A stretch of DNA of 64,000 nucleotides from contig JAHHIC010000060.1 of the NCBI GenBank assembly GCA_019359035.1, positions 87,700 to 151,699 of the forward strand, written 5' to 3'. The stretch is from Scytonematopsis contorta HA4267-MV1 (GTDB lineage: Bacteria > Cyanobacteriota > Cyanobacteriia > Cyanobacteriales > Nostocaceae). The notes under the pieces are model-generated. The model worked only from the letters and a program-made list of their open reading frames with translations. It ran no database searches and was not told the DNA's origin. Within the stretch, counting starts at the first letter, position 1, and every line of letters begins with the position of its first letter. The translations under genes and the position numbers were made by a program. Shown in pieces: positions 46,189-55,448 of the stretch.

Positions 46189-47946
46189 CTACATCCGCTC
46201 TAACACCTGGATTCCCAGTAAAGACAACCCCAACTTCAAAGTCCGTGCAGTCAAATCGGACAAAGCTAACCGTGAAGTCCGTACTGGTTCCTCCGACTGA
46301 AGAACTGGGCAATTCTCAAAAAACTGGTTAAATTTTTGACTTAAATCATATAAATACTCACACAAACGATTAGGTAGTAATTCTTGTTCAACAGTAGCAA
46401 TTACTTCACCCAACTGTAGAATATGCTTAGCCAAAGTAAATTCTGCTTCCTCCCTGAGCATAATTTTAACATCTGCTCCCAAGTTAGCAAAATCAATATT
46501 ACCTTTACGACCAATACTTTTAACCCGTGCATAAGAATAAAGCATATAAGGAGCGGTATTCCCCTTAAGTGAAAGCATCCGGTCAAAGCTAAACTTATAA
46601 TCGGTCGTACGGTTTTGACTTAAATCTGCATACTTAACCGCACTAATACCAACCACTTGGGAGACATTAGCTTTAAACTCTTCCGTTTCTTCCCGTCCGT
46701 CTTCTTGTAATCTCGCTTCCAAATCAGCACGGGTACGAGTCACTGCTTCATCCAATAAATCTCGCAACCGCACTGTATCCCCGGAACGAGTTTTGAATTT
46801 TTTGCCATCTTCCCCCAGCACTAAACCAAAAGGAACATGAACCATTTCCACATCATCCGGAATCCATCCAGCTCGACGCGCTACTTGAAATACTCCCGCA
46901 AAGTGGTTCGCTTGTCCAGAGTCAGTCACATAAACTATCCGTTTTGCTTCATCTTTTTGTGTCCGGTAACAGATAGCGGCTAAATCGGTTGTCGCATAAT
47001 TATAACCACCATCAGATTTTTGCACAATTAAGGGTAAAGGTTCGCCTTCTTTATTAGTAAACCCTTCTAAAAATACAACTTTTGCTCCTTGGTCTTCTAC
47101 AAGTAAACCCAATTTTGCTAAATCTTCCGCGACTCCAGAAAGTAAAGGATTATAAAAAGACTCACCCCGTTCGGTGATTGTGATATCTAGCAAATTATAA
47201 ATTACTTGAAATTCACGCCGTGATTGTTCGCAAAGTAACTTCCAAGCGTGTAGTGTATCTTCTGCTCCTGACTGTAATTTTACTACTTCTAACCGTGCTG
47301 TTTCTTTGAAATTTTCGTCCTCATCAAACCGTTTCTTAGCTTTTTTGTAAAATTCTACCAAGTCACCAATGTCTAATGCATTAGCTGTTGTCAGTGCATC
47401 TGGATACATTTCCCGTAGATACACAATTAACATCCCAAATTGCGTACCCCAATCACCAACATGATTTAAACGTAGTACGTCATGTCCTTTGAATTCCAAA
47501 ATTCTGGCGATGCTATCCCCAATAATAGTCGAACGCAAGTGCCCAACATGCATTTCTTTGGCTATATTAGGAGCAGAAAAGTCCACTATTTCCCGCTTGG
47601 GATTCTTTGCTAGGGGTACTCCTAAGCGTGGGTCGGTTTGAATTGCGTTCAGCTGCGCTTCTAGATATTCTGTTTTTAAGCGCAAGTTGATAAAACCAGG
47701 GCCTGCTATTTCTGGAGCTTCACAAAGTCCTGATACATCTAGTTTATCAACAATAGCGGTAGCTACTGCACGAGGCTGTTGTCCTAACTTTTTTGCTAAA
47801 GATAAAGATACGTTGGACTGATAATCACCAAATTTAGGATTATTCGTAGTTACTAAAATAGGGTCTGCTTCGGCGTATTCTTGGCCAAATGCGACTCCCA
47901 TCGCTTGTTGTAATTTTACTTTAAGTTGCTCTTGTGTAGCGTTCAT
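46189..47946 (-). CDS. argS: Arginyl-tRNA synthetase
   Basis: A 585-residue class I aminoacyl-tRNA synthetase that charges tRNA-Arg. The N-terminal additional domain (about 1-115) is followed by the catalytic core with [15 protein letters not shown] HIGH signature ([18 protein letters not shown]) and [13 protein letters not shown]. The KMSKS-equivalent is KKFKTRSG. The DALR anticodon-binding domain with [11 protein letters not shown] closes the protein. The C-terminal VLERM is usual for the family. The gene is monocistronic on the minus strand. Confidence 0.97.
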   Translation of the reverse strand: MNATQEQLKVKLQQAMGVAFGQEYAEADPILVTTNNPKFGDYQSNVSLSLAKKLGQQPRAVATAIVDKLDVSGLCEAPEIAGPGFINLRLKTEYLEAQLNAIQTDPRLGVPLAKNPKREIVDFSAPNIAKEMHVGHLRSTIIGDSIARILEFKGHDVLRLNHVGDWGTQFGMLIVYLREMYPDALTTANALDIGDLVEFYKKAKKRFDEDENFKETARLEVVKLQSGAEDTLHAWKLLCEQSRREFQVIYNLLDITITERGESFYNPLLSGVAEDLAKLGLLVEDQGAKVVFLEGFTNKEGEPLPLIVQKSDGGYNYATTDLAAICYRTQKDEAKRIVYVTDSGQANHFAGVFQVARRAGWIPDDVEMVHVPFGLVLGEDGKKFKTRSGDTVRLRDLLDEAVTRTRADLEARLQEDGREETEEFKANVSQVVGISAVKYADLSQNRTTDYKFSFDRMLSLKGNTAPYMLYSYARVKSIGRKGNIDFANLGADVKIMLREEAEFTLAKHILQLGEVIATVEQELLPNRLCEYLYDLSQKFNQFFENCPVLQSEEPVRTSRLALSDLTARTLKLGLSLLGIQVLERM

Positions 47947-48129
47947 AATAAATTGGCTGTTTTGACAACCTGATGCCTTTGGTTTTCTGTTTGGGTTAAC
48001 AGATGAATTGTACGCTTTAGTTGGGCTTTCAGCTACCTATGTAGTATAATACTACATTTATTTTTTTGGCGCAATGCGAGTTAGGTAGAATATATAATTA
48101 GAGTTAAGAAAATTAGCTGCGGATTTACT

Positions 48130-48327
48130 ATGTCAAATACAGCGCAAGAAATTTATATTAGAGTTATCCGCACCTTACCACCAAATGAACGCCTACATTT
48201 AGCAACTCTCATTCTTAACGATTTAGCACAGCAGGATTCGTCTGTAGTAGATGTAAGTGATACTTGGACGGAGGAAGACCAACTGGACATCACTAACTTT
48301 TCCTTGCAATATGCAACTAGCCAGTGA
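48130..48327 (+). CDS. Small antitoxin-like protein, end altered by a repeat
   Basis: A 65-residue protein of a small cyanobacterial family (YIRVIRTLPPNERLHLATLILNDL ... SDTWTEEDQLDITNFSLQYA) that often appears as the first component of toxin-antitoxin-like pairs. The last codons and stop (ATSQ-stop) are provided by the left arm of the inverted-repeat element at 48317-48485. The natural C-terminus has probably been replaced. No toxin gene follows. Function not known. Confidence 0.5.
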   Translation: MSNTAQEIYIRVIRTLPPNERLHLATLILNDLAQQDSSVVDVSDTWTEEDQLDITNFSLQYATSQ

Positions 48328-48485
48328 CTTTAGTCACTGTCTAAAAGCTAAAGTCCTCTAAAAGAGGACTGAATGACTTATTCAAAAGGAATATTTGACA
48401 AGATGTAATATACTCCTAAAAATCTTATATCTATAGTCCTCTTTAGAGGACTTCAGCTTTTAGACAGTGACTTTAGTCACTGGCT
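48317..48485. repeat. Large inverted repeat (about 50-bp arms)
   Basis: The left arm 48317-48370 starts CTAGCCAGTGACTTTAGTCA, and the right arm 48435-48485 is its near-perfect reverse complement. Each arm contains nested dyads (AGTGACTTTAGTCACT, AGTCCTCTAAAAGAGGACT). The 64-bp centre is A+T-rich and codes for nothing. It looks like a non-autonomous palindromic element. The remaining 48486-48707 shows a GGCT tetranucleotide run and no gene. Confidence 0.82.
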
Positions 48486-48707
48486 GGCTGGCTGGCTTGT
48501 GATATAAATGATGCTTAATGTTCTCTTTATAAACACCCTATAGTGGGAATAAGTCATGTTGTACAGCGTCCGATAGCCGGATACGCAACGGTTTACTTGT
48601 AAAATAATTCAGGAATTGAGGCTAGTGCTACTGAATAATTATATATGTCCGTAAATTCAGATTTAATTGCATCCTCCAATAAGTATAGACTCATTTAAAA
48701 AATTCTC

Positions 48708-49682
48708 ATGCGCTTACCCAAATTCATCTCCTTTATTGTATGGGGATATGTTCTCCTCTTCAGTCTCTGGATTCTGCTGCGTTTGGTATTTTTCGATGAA
48801 TTCTGGTGGTTAGCGTTAATTAATACATTTGCTCAGTATCTATTTATTCCACTGCTTGTCTTCCTGCCTATTGCTCTTTTATGTCGTCAGTGGAAGTTAC
48901 TAACTGGACTGGCTTTTCCTTTCGGTGTCTTCATCGCATTTTATAGTCCTTTTTTTCTTCCAGCCTTCTCAACACCAGTAACGCACAAAGGCCCATCAAT
49001 TACAGCGATGACATTTAATATGCTTTTTAGCAACAAGGATTATAATTCCATAGTCAAAATGGTGGCTGCAAACAATCCGGATATCATTGGTTTACAGGAA
49101 GTTCCACCTAACACTGAGGATATATTAAAACAAATTTTTGGCTCATCCTATCCTTACCATGCTTTTCGTCCTGTCGAAGAGTCCCATAATGTTGCTATTT
49201 TAAGTCGTTTTCCTATAAAAGATGTCAGCTTGTTGCCAAATCCTCCCTTTCCACGTGCGCTTCAAGCAACAGTGAGTGTAGATAATGAACATGCTTTAAA
49301 GGTTATTGTGGCGCATTTTGTACCAAATTATCCCGCTAATGAACTCGTAAAGCTGGCACAGGGATGGTATGACTTACGTGCAGAACAGGTGTCCTATGTA
49401 AAAAACTTGGTCAGAGAACGAAAAGCAGCTAGTATTATGCTTTGTGACTGTAATTTTACTGATACATCAGAAACTTATACAGGGATGCGCGATGTCATGA
49501 ATGATAGTTTTTATGATGTAGGATGGGGCTTTGGGCGTACAACACAAGGGTCGTTTGTTTCCATCGGTCGGATTGATTATGTTTGGTATACAAAAGAACT
49601 TAATGCTGTGGATGCTTATGTCGGTTCTGGGGGTGGTTCTGACCATCTTCCAGTGATTGCGCGATTGCAATTTGCGAAATAA
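48708..49682 (+). CDS. Membrane-anchored endonuclease/exonuclease/phosphatase family protein
   Basis: A 324-residue protein. Three N-terminal hydrophobic segments (about 8-28, 33-60, 65-88) are followed by an EEP domain facing outward or into the periplasm. The metal and catalytic residues are visible: MTFNMLFSN, IIGLQEVPP, VAHFVPNY (His), LCDCNFTD (Asp, Asn), RIDYVW and the closing GGSDHLPVIARL (Asp-His). This layout is shared by YafD-like and phosphodiesterase-type EEP proteins. The substrate may be a nucleic acid, phospholipid or inositol phosphate. It is monocistronic. Confidence 0.82.
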   Translation: MRLPKFISFIVWGYVLLFSLWILLRLVFFDEFWWLALINTFAQYLFIPLLVFLPIALLCRQWKLLTGLAFPFGVFIAFYSPFFLPAFSTPVTHKGPSITAMTFNMLFSNKDYNSIVKMVAANNPDIIGLQEVPPNTEDILKQIFGSSYPYHAFRPVEESHNVAILSRFPIKDVSLLPNPPFPRALQATVSVDNEHALKVIVAHFVPNYPANELVKLAQGWYDLRAEQVSYVKNLVRERKAASIMLCDCNFTDTSETYTGMRDVMNDSFYDVGWGFGRTTQGSFVSIGRIDYVWYTKELNAVDAYVGSGGGSDHLPVIARLQFAK

Positions 49683-50193
49683 AAAACCCCACCCCCAACC
49701 CCCTACCCCGTAAACGGGGAGGGGGCTACGATTGGGGAGCATCCCAAATGTGTAAATTTACCGTTTTTGTAGTGCGGGCTTCCAGCCCGCTTCTAGGAAG
49801 AATAGGGAGCAAGATGCTCCCACTACAAATTATTTTTGCAAAATTGGGATGCTCCCTACGATTGGGGAGCATCCCAAATGTGTAAATTTACCGTTTTTGT
49901 AGTGCGGGCTTCCAGCCCGCTTCTAGGAAGAATAGGGAGCAAGATGCTCCCACTACAAATTATTTTTGCAAAATTGGGATGCTCCCTACGATTGTTTGTT
50001 TTAATAATTATTGACTTAGGTATTTCAGCTATAGTTTTTGTGTATTAATCTTTTAATCTTTAAGTTATATTAATACTTGCTGAAAAATGTTCACTGCGAG
50101 TAAAAATATACTGTATTGAATTTAGTCACTGTTCCCAATTGTCAATTTTGTGTTACCGAATTATAGTTATCCACAACCATCAGCAATTAAATA
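49683..50193. repeat. Palindromic G-rich repeat and a 130-bp exact tandem duplication
   Basis: Positions 49683-49729 hold an ACCCCACCCCCAACCCCC / GGGGAGGGGG palindrome. A 130-bp unit starting CTACGATTGGGGAGCATCCC at 49726 repeats at 49856 and ends in a partial third start at 49986-49994. The copies appear identical. Each contains GCGGGCTTCCAGCCCGC and GGGAGCAAGATGCTCCC dyads. The remaining 200 bp up to 50193 carries no gene. Confidence 0.92.
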
Positions 50194-50553
50194 ATGAGTA
50201 ACGTATTACAAAGTAAAGAGATATTCGTTAAAGCCCACGTTCGTATCATTCGTCAGAAGAGTTACCGTTTCGTATGCAAATTGTGTAACCAAGTTTCTGA
50301 ACGTATTTGTTTTCCTTCTCAACCACTGTACTGCGAACGTTGTCGTCCACCCAAACCTACGGGTACTAAGGTTGAACGGACAAATGTCATAAAACCCAAG
50401 AAAAAAAGAGCTACTCCTGATGTAGATATCAATGAAGCGGAAATTATCACGGTAGAAGCAATTCCAGTGGAAACAGTAGATGCAGGGAAAACTAAGAAGA
50501 AAAAGTCAACCCAACATAAGGCGACAACGGGAAGAAAGCGAGTGAAAAAATAA
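50194..50553 (+). CDS. Small zinc-ribbon protein with lysine-rich tail
   Basis: A 119-residue protein. The N-terminal half has two CxxC pairs (FVCKLCNQV and LYCERCRPP) about 20 residues apart, forming a zinc-ribbon, with RIIRQKSYRFVCK before it. The C-terminal half is highly basic and disordered (PKKKRA, KTKKKKSTQHK, GRKRVKK) and would bind nucleic acid. It is probably a nucleic-acid or ribosome-associated protein, but no function is established. It is monocistronic and convergent with the EamA gene. Confidence 0.72.
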   Translation: MSNVLQSKEIFVKAHVRIIRQKSYRFVCKLCNQVSERICFPSQPLYCERCRPPKPTGTKVERTNVIKPKKKRATPDVDINEAEIITVEAIPVETVDAGKTKKKKSTQHKATTGRKRVKK

Positions 50554-50615
50554 GTTTTGCACCTGGAGGATATGATTGTATTGCAGCTAAAAAATAGCTA
50601 AATTATTTGTTAGTA

Positions 50616-51638
50616 CTAACCCCTAAAATAAAACAACAATCCTATCCCCAAAATTGCCACAAGCACACCCGCAATCGCTCTCAAAGTAACTTTTTCACCC
50701 ATCCAAATCGCTAATGGAATAACAAACAAAGGACTAGTTTGCAACAAAGTCGAAGCAATACCCACAGCAGTTAATTTTATTGCTGTTTGTTGTAACCAAA
50801 TTCCCAAAAAGGTTCCGCAGAAAGACGCAAAAATAGCCGTCATTATAGTTTTCCCTAAAGGCCGTGAAGAACTCAAGCTTTCAAAAGAAAACGCCACACC
50901 TTTGAGTGTTCGCAACCATGCCCATCCTAGCAAAAATATTACAGCTGAGCTTAACCGCAATAATGCTGCCCATAACGGTGAAATATTTGCAGATGCAAAT
51001 GCTGCACGAGAAAGGACCGCTCCGACTCCCCCGAAAATTGCGTATAATAGACCCAAACCTACACCTTGTAAGAGACTTGTGGCTTTATTAGTGACTTTAT
51101 TTTGATTATCATTTGTGTCAGGCGTGCGTTCAGTTACTACCCAAGCGACCCCAATAATAGTGATTAAAATACCACACCATGCACTCAAATTTAATCTTTC
51201 TTGAAGAAAAATTGTTGCTAGAATTGCTGTGATTGGTGGAGTGAGGGTGCCAATAAGTAAGACACGACGTGCCCCTAAAGCGTTTATCGCAGCTAAAAAA
51301 GCTACATCACCCAAACCAATACCAATAATTCCACTTAGCAAAAATAGGAATAGTGGAAGAGGAGAAATACCTGAGATAAGTTCACCACGGATGATGAGTG
51401 TAATCACCAGCAGGATAACAGCGATTATTCCTTTGAGGAAATTCAGTTGTAATGGTGGGATGCTTTGTCCCAGAGAGCCATACAGTATAGAAGCAATAGA
51501 CCAAAGTAATGCTGCAGATAGTGCTGCTATCTCACCTTGGATAGTTGCAAGCGGGAAATATAGTGAAGAAATTAATAAAATATTAAAAATTTTGTACACC
51601 CCTTTTTTCACGTTAGAAACTATTTCATAATATATCAA
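50616..51638 (-). CDS. EamA/DMT family transporter
   Basis: A 340-residue protein with ten predicted transmembrane segments in two EamA repeats (GEIAALSAALLWSIASILYG ... TPPITAILATIFLQERLNLS, then LLQGVGLGLLYAIFGGVGAVL ... QTSPLFVIPLAIWMGEKV). Each repeat ends in the E/R-containing motif typical of drug/metabolite exporters. It may export amino acids or metabolites. The first 30 residues of the longest frame (to 51638) are not conserved-looking, and the true start is probably a GTG or TTG further in, near IQGEIAAL. The divergent spacer to the next gene carries the CIRCE-like elements. Confidence 0.82.
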   Translation of the reverse strand: MIYYEIVSNVKKGVYKIFNILLISSLYFPLATIQGEIAALSAALLWSIASILYGSLGQSIPPLQLNFLKGIIAVILLVITLIIRGELISGISPLPLFLFLLSGIIGIGLGDVAFLAAINALGARRVLLIGTLTPPITAILATIFLQERLNLSAWCGILITIIGVAWVVTERTPDTNDNQNKVTNKATSLLQGVGLGLLYAIFGGVGAVLSRAAFASANISPLWAALLRLSSAVIFLLGWAWLRTLKGVAFSFESLSSSRPLGKTIMTAIFASFCGTFLGIWLQQTAIKLTAVGIASTLLQTSPLFVIPLAIWMGEKVTLRAIAGVLVAILGIGLLFYFRG

Positions 51639-51653
51639 ACAAGTTAATAATAT

Positions 51654-51704
51654 TTAGCACTCTCGCTTATTGATTGCTAAGCACTCTAAGGTTGTAAGTG
51701 CTAA
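51654..51704. promoter_or_regulatory. Two overlapping CIRCE-like (HrcA) operators
   Basis: The consensus CIRCE is TTAGCACTC-N9-GAGTGCTAA. TTAGCACTC (51654-51662), nine bases and GATTGCTAA (51672-51680) match with one mismatch. TAAGCACTC (51678-51686), nine bases and AAGTGCTAA (51696-51704) match with one mismatch per arm. The two sites share TAA. HrcA represses groESL-type genes at such sites. Here they lie 115-165 bp before the plus-strand gene at 51819 and just upstream of the minus-strand EamA gene. Confidence 0.75.
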
Positions 51705-51818
51705 TTTTTGTCGAAAGTTTAACATCTAAGAAATAGATAACATTTCTATTTTTGTCAGGTGTGAATTTGATACCTTTTTTTGGGAAAACTTATTTCATAA
51801 TAAAAGTAGGGCAAAAAT

Positions 51819-52181
51819 ATGAAAAAATTGGGAGACGATATGAATTACAGTTTTAACATTGTAGGTGTATCTCCAATTTTAGATTTTTTCAATCATCAAT
51901 ACTCTAACCAAGAAAAACCCCAGCAAACTGGGGTGGAATATATCGGCACTTACAAATGTACTTTGGATGGTCTTTTGGAGTCGCTGGAAGAAGTACCCAC
52001 AAAATGTGGTTGGAATCAGGATGAGGTGGTAGATTCGGTTGTTCGCTTTTGGATGAATAATCCGGAGAGTGTTTTCTATTGGAGAGAACGTTTGAGCGAT
52101 GCTGGAAGAGATAGCTTACTAGTGGGTCGGGTAGCAGATATAAATGGTTTACGTTCCGAATTAGAATCTTTCCTTAGGTAG
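51819..52181 (+). CDS. Small hypothetical protein behind CIRCE-like sites
   Basis: A 120-residue soluble protein, not recognised as a named family. Its core (MNYSFNIVGVSPILDFFNHQ, VEYIGTYKCTLDGLLESLEEVP, WMNNPESVFYWRERLSDAGRDSL) is ordered and ends in a helix. A second possible start, ATG 51840, follows GGGAG by five bases and may be the real one, giving 113 residues. It stands alone. If the upstream CIRCE-like elements are active, it would be heat-shock regulated through HrcA. Confidence 0.65.
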   Translation: MKKLGDDMNYSFNIVGVSPILDFFNHQYSNQEKPQQTGVEYIGTYKCTLDGLLESLEEVPTKCGWNQDEVVDSVVRFWMNNPESVFYWRERLSDAGRDSLLVGRVADINGLRSELESFLR

Positions 52182-52204
52182 AAAATAGATTAATCCAGGT
52201 ATGT

Positions 52205-52290
52205 AGAGACGCGATTTATCGCGTCTCCATTTATCGCGTCTCCATTTATCGCGTCTCCATTTATCGCGTCTCCATTTATCGCGTCTCTCG
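52205..52290. repeat. 15-bp tandem repeat (ATTTATCGCGTCTCC)n
   Basis: About five units, beginning as the palindrome GAGACGCGATTTATCGCGTC. This belongs to the same sequence family as the 42-bp repeats in the giant membrane gene at 32939-33190. It marks the left edge of the higher-G+C oxidoreductase island. Confidence 0.88.
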
Positions 52291-52454
52291 CAACTTTATA
52301 AGTAAAGTAGAAATGTTAGAAAACCTCCTTGAGAGGGATATATATATCAATCTGAAGCGGAGCAATATATGGAAACATATTAATCGGTTCAGCCTTGGTT
52401 GCAACGGCAACAACAAGATTTCGATACCTGGCACTGGGAATCTCTCCATAGGTT

Positions 52455-52856
52455 TTAGCTCGTGATTGCAGTAACGCGGATCTCAATACGCATTGTTGGA
52501 AGTCCAAGAGCTGCAACTCCTACCTCTGTCCAAATGGGGGCATGGTTGGGCATGTAATGACGAAATAGCTTGACCATCTCATCGTTAACCTCTGGGGGAA
52601 ACCCGCCAACATGGTAAGAATTAATGTGGACAACATGCTCCCAACCCGCACCAGCAGTTGCCAAGGTTCGCTCTACGTTCCGAAACGCCTGAGCAATCTC
52701 GTCTGCGAGTGATTCAGGAATTTGCAGATTGTCATCCCAGCCACCTTGACCGGATGTCTCCACTCGATCACCAATTTTTACCGCTTGCGAGTAATGCAAT
52801 TCATTCAGCATGTATTCGCCATAACCGGGAGTAACAAAAAACTTGGGCTGATTCAT
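52455..52856 (-). CDS. RidA/YjgF family protein
   Basis: A 133-residue RidA-fold protein. Members hydrolyse reactive enamines and imines made by PLP enzymes; others act on specific catabolic intermediates. The features are LHYSQAVKIGDRVETSGQGGWDD, AFRNVERTLATAGAGWEHVV, and APIWTEVGVAALGLPTMRIEIRV. The canonical arginine is present as R123 or R127 near the end (MRIEIRV). It is the last gene of the minus-strand island, directly after a shortened SDR fragment. The start ATG at 52856 follows AAGGAACACC. Confidence 0.88.
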   Translation of the reverse strand: MNQPKFFVTPGYGEYMLNELHYSQAVKIGDRVETSGQGGWDDNLQIPESLADEIAQAFRNVERTLATAGAGWEHVVHINSYHVGGFPPEVNDEMVKLFRHYMPNHAPIWTEVGVAALGLPTMRIEIRVTAITS

Positions 52857-52883
52857 GGTGTTCCTTGGTGTAGTACGTTTGAC

Positions 52884-52991
52884 TCAATCGAGTTTGCCAT
52901 AAGTAGCAATCGTCTTCTCTACTAACGCTTTAATATCTGCTTCACTACTGACCTCTGAATGGACGTATAAACATTCAGCGCCCATTTCACA
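52884..52991 (-). pseudogene. Internal fragment of an SDR gene
   Basis: An open stretch ending in TGA reads EMGAECLYVHSEVSSEADIK and on to KTIATYGKLD. It matches the region of an SDR just before the NNAG motif. The frame is not preceded by a start or Rossmann motif and ends right before RidA. A related N-terminal SDR fragment at 57712-57936 shares GAECLYVHS. Confidence 0.75.
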
Positions 52992-53005
52992 TTGCTATGA
53001 ATTCT

Positions 53006-53971
53006 TTAGGGTTCACGCCAGCGGTAATCCACTGGCACCCAGGCATAACCTTGATCTGCTGCCATTATGTGTCCAACGCCAGGAAAGGGCAAATGTGCGC
53101 CTGCTATCAAAATTCGGGATGCTTCCGCTCTCGCAAACTGTTTTTTGCGTTGTGCCGCAGCAGCATTGGCATCGACATCATAAGCAACTGTAATTTCTGG
53201 TTTGGGAAATTGCACCGAAGCAAAGTGAACAATATCGCCCCAAAACTCGATACTCTCGCCCTTGCTTGCTGCCACATAGCAGCTATGACCAGGAGTGTGT
53301 CCGGGTGTGGGATGCGCGGTGATTCCCGGTAGCAGGGCTGTCTTGCCAGAAAACGATTTCACCTTGCCTGCATCTAAATAAGGTTTGACAGTTTTCGCGG
53401 CTTCGTCAAAGTACTTTTCAGCAACGTTGAATCGCGTGGCATTCGCTCGATCAAACCAGAAATCGACATCTGGCTTGCCGACATAAAGCGTGGCGGCAGG
53501 AAACACCCGTTTCCCCTGTTCGACCAGCCCCCCACTATGATCGGTATGAATATGAGTCAGAAGAATTGCATCAATTTCGTTAGGCGTGTAGCCTGCTGCC
53601 TTTAACGATGTTTGAAGCTTGCCGCCCAGTTTTGGACCAAAAAAGGTTCCGGCTCCCGTGTCCACGAGTACTTGTTGATCTCCAGTGTCGATCAAGAAAG
53701 CATTAATCGATGCCTCGACAGGATTAGTCAGAAAGTTTTTCTGAAGCAGGCGGTCAGTTTCTGTTGGGTTCGTATTCGACAGCAGCGTATGTAGATCCTG
53801 GGGGAGTGTGCCGTCGCTCAGGACTGTAATTGTGAAATCACCTAACTTGAATGGATAAATACCCGGCACTTGAGCGATCGCACTTTTGCTCAGTGATACC
53901 GCTGGAAAAAGACAAGAGGTCACAATCGTTAGCACTATGGTTGCAACCGCTATCATCAGTCTAAAAAACAT
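53006..53971 (-). CDS. Exported metallo-beta-lactamase-fold hydrolase
   Basis: A 321-residue protein. A signal peptide or N-terminal anchor (MFFRLMIAVATIVLTIVTSCLFPAVSLS) is followed by an MBL domain. The di-zinc motif LLTHIHTDHSGG is complete, and the later ligands His in TPGHTPGHS and Asp in EFWGDIVH are present. The family includes lactonases (including quorum-quenching types), glyoxalase II and hydrolases of unknown substrate. The local oxidoreductases suggest lactone or ester hydrolysis. A 14-codon frame with AGGAG (ATG 54027) lies in its leader and may be a small remnant. Confidence 0.82.
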   Translation of the reverse strand: MFFRLMIAVATIVLTIVTSCLFPAVSLSKSAIAQVPGIYPFKLGDFTITVLSDGTLPQDLHTLLSNTNPTETDRLLQKNFLTNPVEASINAFLIDTGDQQVLVDTGAGTFFGPKLGGKLQTSLKAAGYTPNEIDAILLTHIHTDHSGGLVEQGKRVFPAATLYVGKPDVDFWFDRANATRFNVAEKYFDEAAKTVKPYLDAGKVKSFSGKTALLPGITAHPTPGHTPGHSCYVAASKGESIEFWGDIVHFASVQFPKPEITVAYDVDANAAAAQRKKQFARAEASRILIAGAHLPFPGVGHIMAADQGYAWVPVDYRWREP

Positions 53972-54091
53972 ATTAGAACCCTTTTAGCAATAAAGGACTC
54001 GATAGATAATCACCCCTGAAGAAGGCATTGCAATCTCCTATGAATGCTGAATTTGAATGGTTAGCTGGCTGAAGAATGACACAGCACCCAT

Positions 54092-54844
54092 TTAGATTTG
54101 CGCCATGCCGCCATCCACAAACAACTCGATGCCGTTGACAAAGCTGCTGTCATCGGAAGCGAGAAAGACAACGGCTTTGGCGATTTCGTCGGGTGTGCCG
54201 ACTCGTCCCAATGGAATATTTTTAGCTTGGCTCTCCACAAATTCTTTCGCCTGCTCTTCACTGAATCCAAATTGATCGTAACCAGGAGTCGGAACCGTGC
54301 CAGGACTAATAGCATTCACCCGGATTTTGCGTTCTTTAAGGTCGAGTGTCCAGTCGCGGGCAAACGATCGCACGGCAGCTTTGGTGGCGCCATACACGCT
54401 GAAAGCCTTTGTACCAACGATAGAAGAAGTTGAGGCATTCAGGATGATGGCAGCACCCTCTGGTATCAGCGGCAGTGCCTTCTGCACAGTGAAAAGTAGA
54501 CCCTTGACATTGGTGTTGAATGTTTTGTCAAAGTGTTCTTCGGTGATCGATCCGAGCGGGATGGGTTGGCCAATGCCAGCATTGGCGAAGATGACATCCA
54601 GGCGACCTTGCTCTTGCTCAATCGTGGCGTAAAGACGATCAAGGTCTGCCAGATTTGAGACATCGCCCTGAATGCCAGTAACGTTCTTACCAATCTCGTT
54701 TACAGCAGCATCAAGTTCAGTCTGACGACGACCCGTAATAAAGACATAAGCACCTTCAGCGACAAATCGCTTGGCTGTGGCAAGACCGATGCCACTGGTG
54801 CCTCCGGTGACAAGCGCAACTTTTCCTGAGAGTTTTTGTGACAT
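54092..54844 (-). CDS. SDR family oxidoreductase
   Basis: A 250-residue classical SDR. Cofactor motif [11 protein letters not shown], basic-type ITGRRQTE after beta-2 (NADP preference), [20 protein letters not shown] with the catalytic serine, YGATKAAV with Tyr and Lys, and the closing [12 protein letters not shown] are all present, so the enzyme looks complete. It is the intact SDR of the island, whereas three other loci hold SDR fragments. The gene lies 52 bp downstream of a 78-bp element also found upstream of the quinone reductase gene. Confidence 0.88.
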   Translation of the reverse strand: MSQKLSGKVALVTGGTSGIGLATAKRFVAEGAYVFITGRRQTELDAAVNEIGKNVTGIQGDVSNLADLDRLYATIEQEQGRLDVIFANAGIGQPIPLGSITEEHFDKTFNTNVKGLLFTVQKALPLIPEGAAIILNASTSSIVGTKAFSVYGATKAAVRSFARDWTLDLKERKIRVNAISPGTVPTPGYDQFGFSEEQAKEFVESQAKNIPLGRVGTPDEIAKAVVFLASDDSSFVNGIELFVDGGMAQI

Positions 54845-54895
54845 AGTGTTTTCCTGGTTGAGTTTAGGGATGAAAATTTGCGTTACATGTGAGGA

Positions 54896-54973
54896 AGTTT
54901 ATATGGGATTCTCCTGATTCTTTATACCGAAAGTGTACTAAATTCCAATGCTCAACTTCTTTCAGATTCTTAC
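54896..54973 (-). promoter_or_regulatory. Shared 78-bp upstream element, copy A
   Basis: Matches 63451-63528 at 76 of 78 positions. In gene orientation it contains GTAAGAATCTGAAAGAAG, AGCATTGGAATTTAGTACAC and TATAAAGAATCAGGA. The AAGAATCTGA-like motif repeats (also just upstream), as operator half-sites might. A partial copy is at 62271-62313. It begins 52 bp upstream of the SDR start. Confidence 0.7.
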
Positions 54974-55448
54974 AACAATTTGTCAAATTCTTAATGATGT
55001 TATGGGTTGAAAACGGTAGCAATGCGATTTTGTTAAATTAGCCCAAGAGTTGGTACATGCAAAAAATTATTTTTAGTATAAAATTTGATTTAATACACTA
55101 TAAACAGTATTAATACTGAATGAAGCTCAAACATAAAATGATTTTACTATATAACTATAAAATACAAAAGGCTTAATTACATGAATATACAAAATAATAT
55201 AAAATTACTAAAAAACACTTTAAAAAGCGAGGGCATAGCGTAGCCATGTCGAGCGCACGGGCGCCTTGAATCAAAAATTATAAACTCAAAAATGCGGTAG
55301 TTGCAGCGTATATGACGGAAGTGACCATACTTTATTAAAAATGTTCAAAAAAAAGGTAGGATTACCGAGTAGCAATAGTTTAATAGCTCGGATGCGCCTA
55401 CCATGACAAAATACATATATCCAACTTTAGATTTAAGCAAATCAGGCT
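54974..55448. other. Intergenic region, no gene
   Basis: A+T-rich sequence with a short dispersed element (GAGGGCATAGCGTAGCCATG) at about 55228. No frame or known signal was seen on either strand. It separates the SDR from the flavin monooxygenase gene, which suggests separate transcription units. Confidence 0.4.

Noticed and set aside
46041..46331. A 96-codon plus-strand frame beside argS
   Set aside because: It is antisense to the argS 3' end and covers an inverted-repeat element.
52316..52516. A 66-codon minus-strand frame after RidA
   Set aside because: It overlaps the end of RidA in another frame. The peptide shows no known family, although a remnant of a lost gene cannot be excluded.
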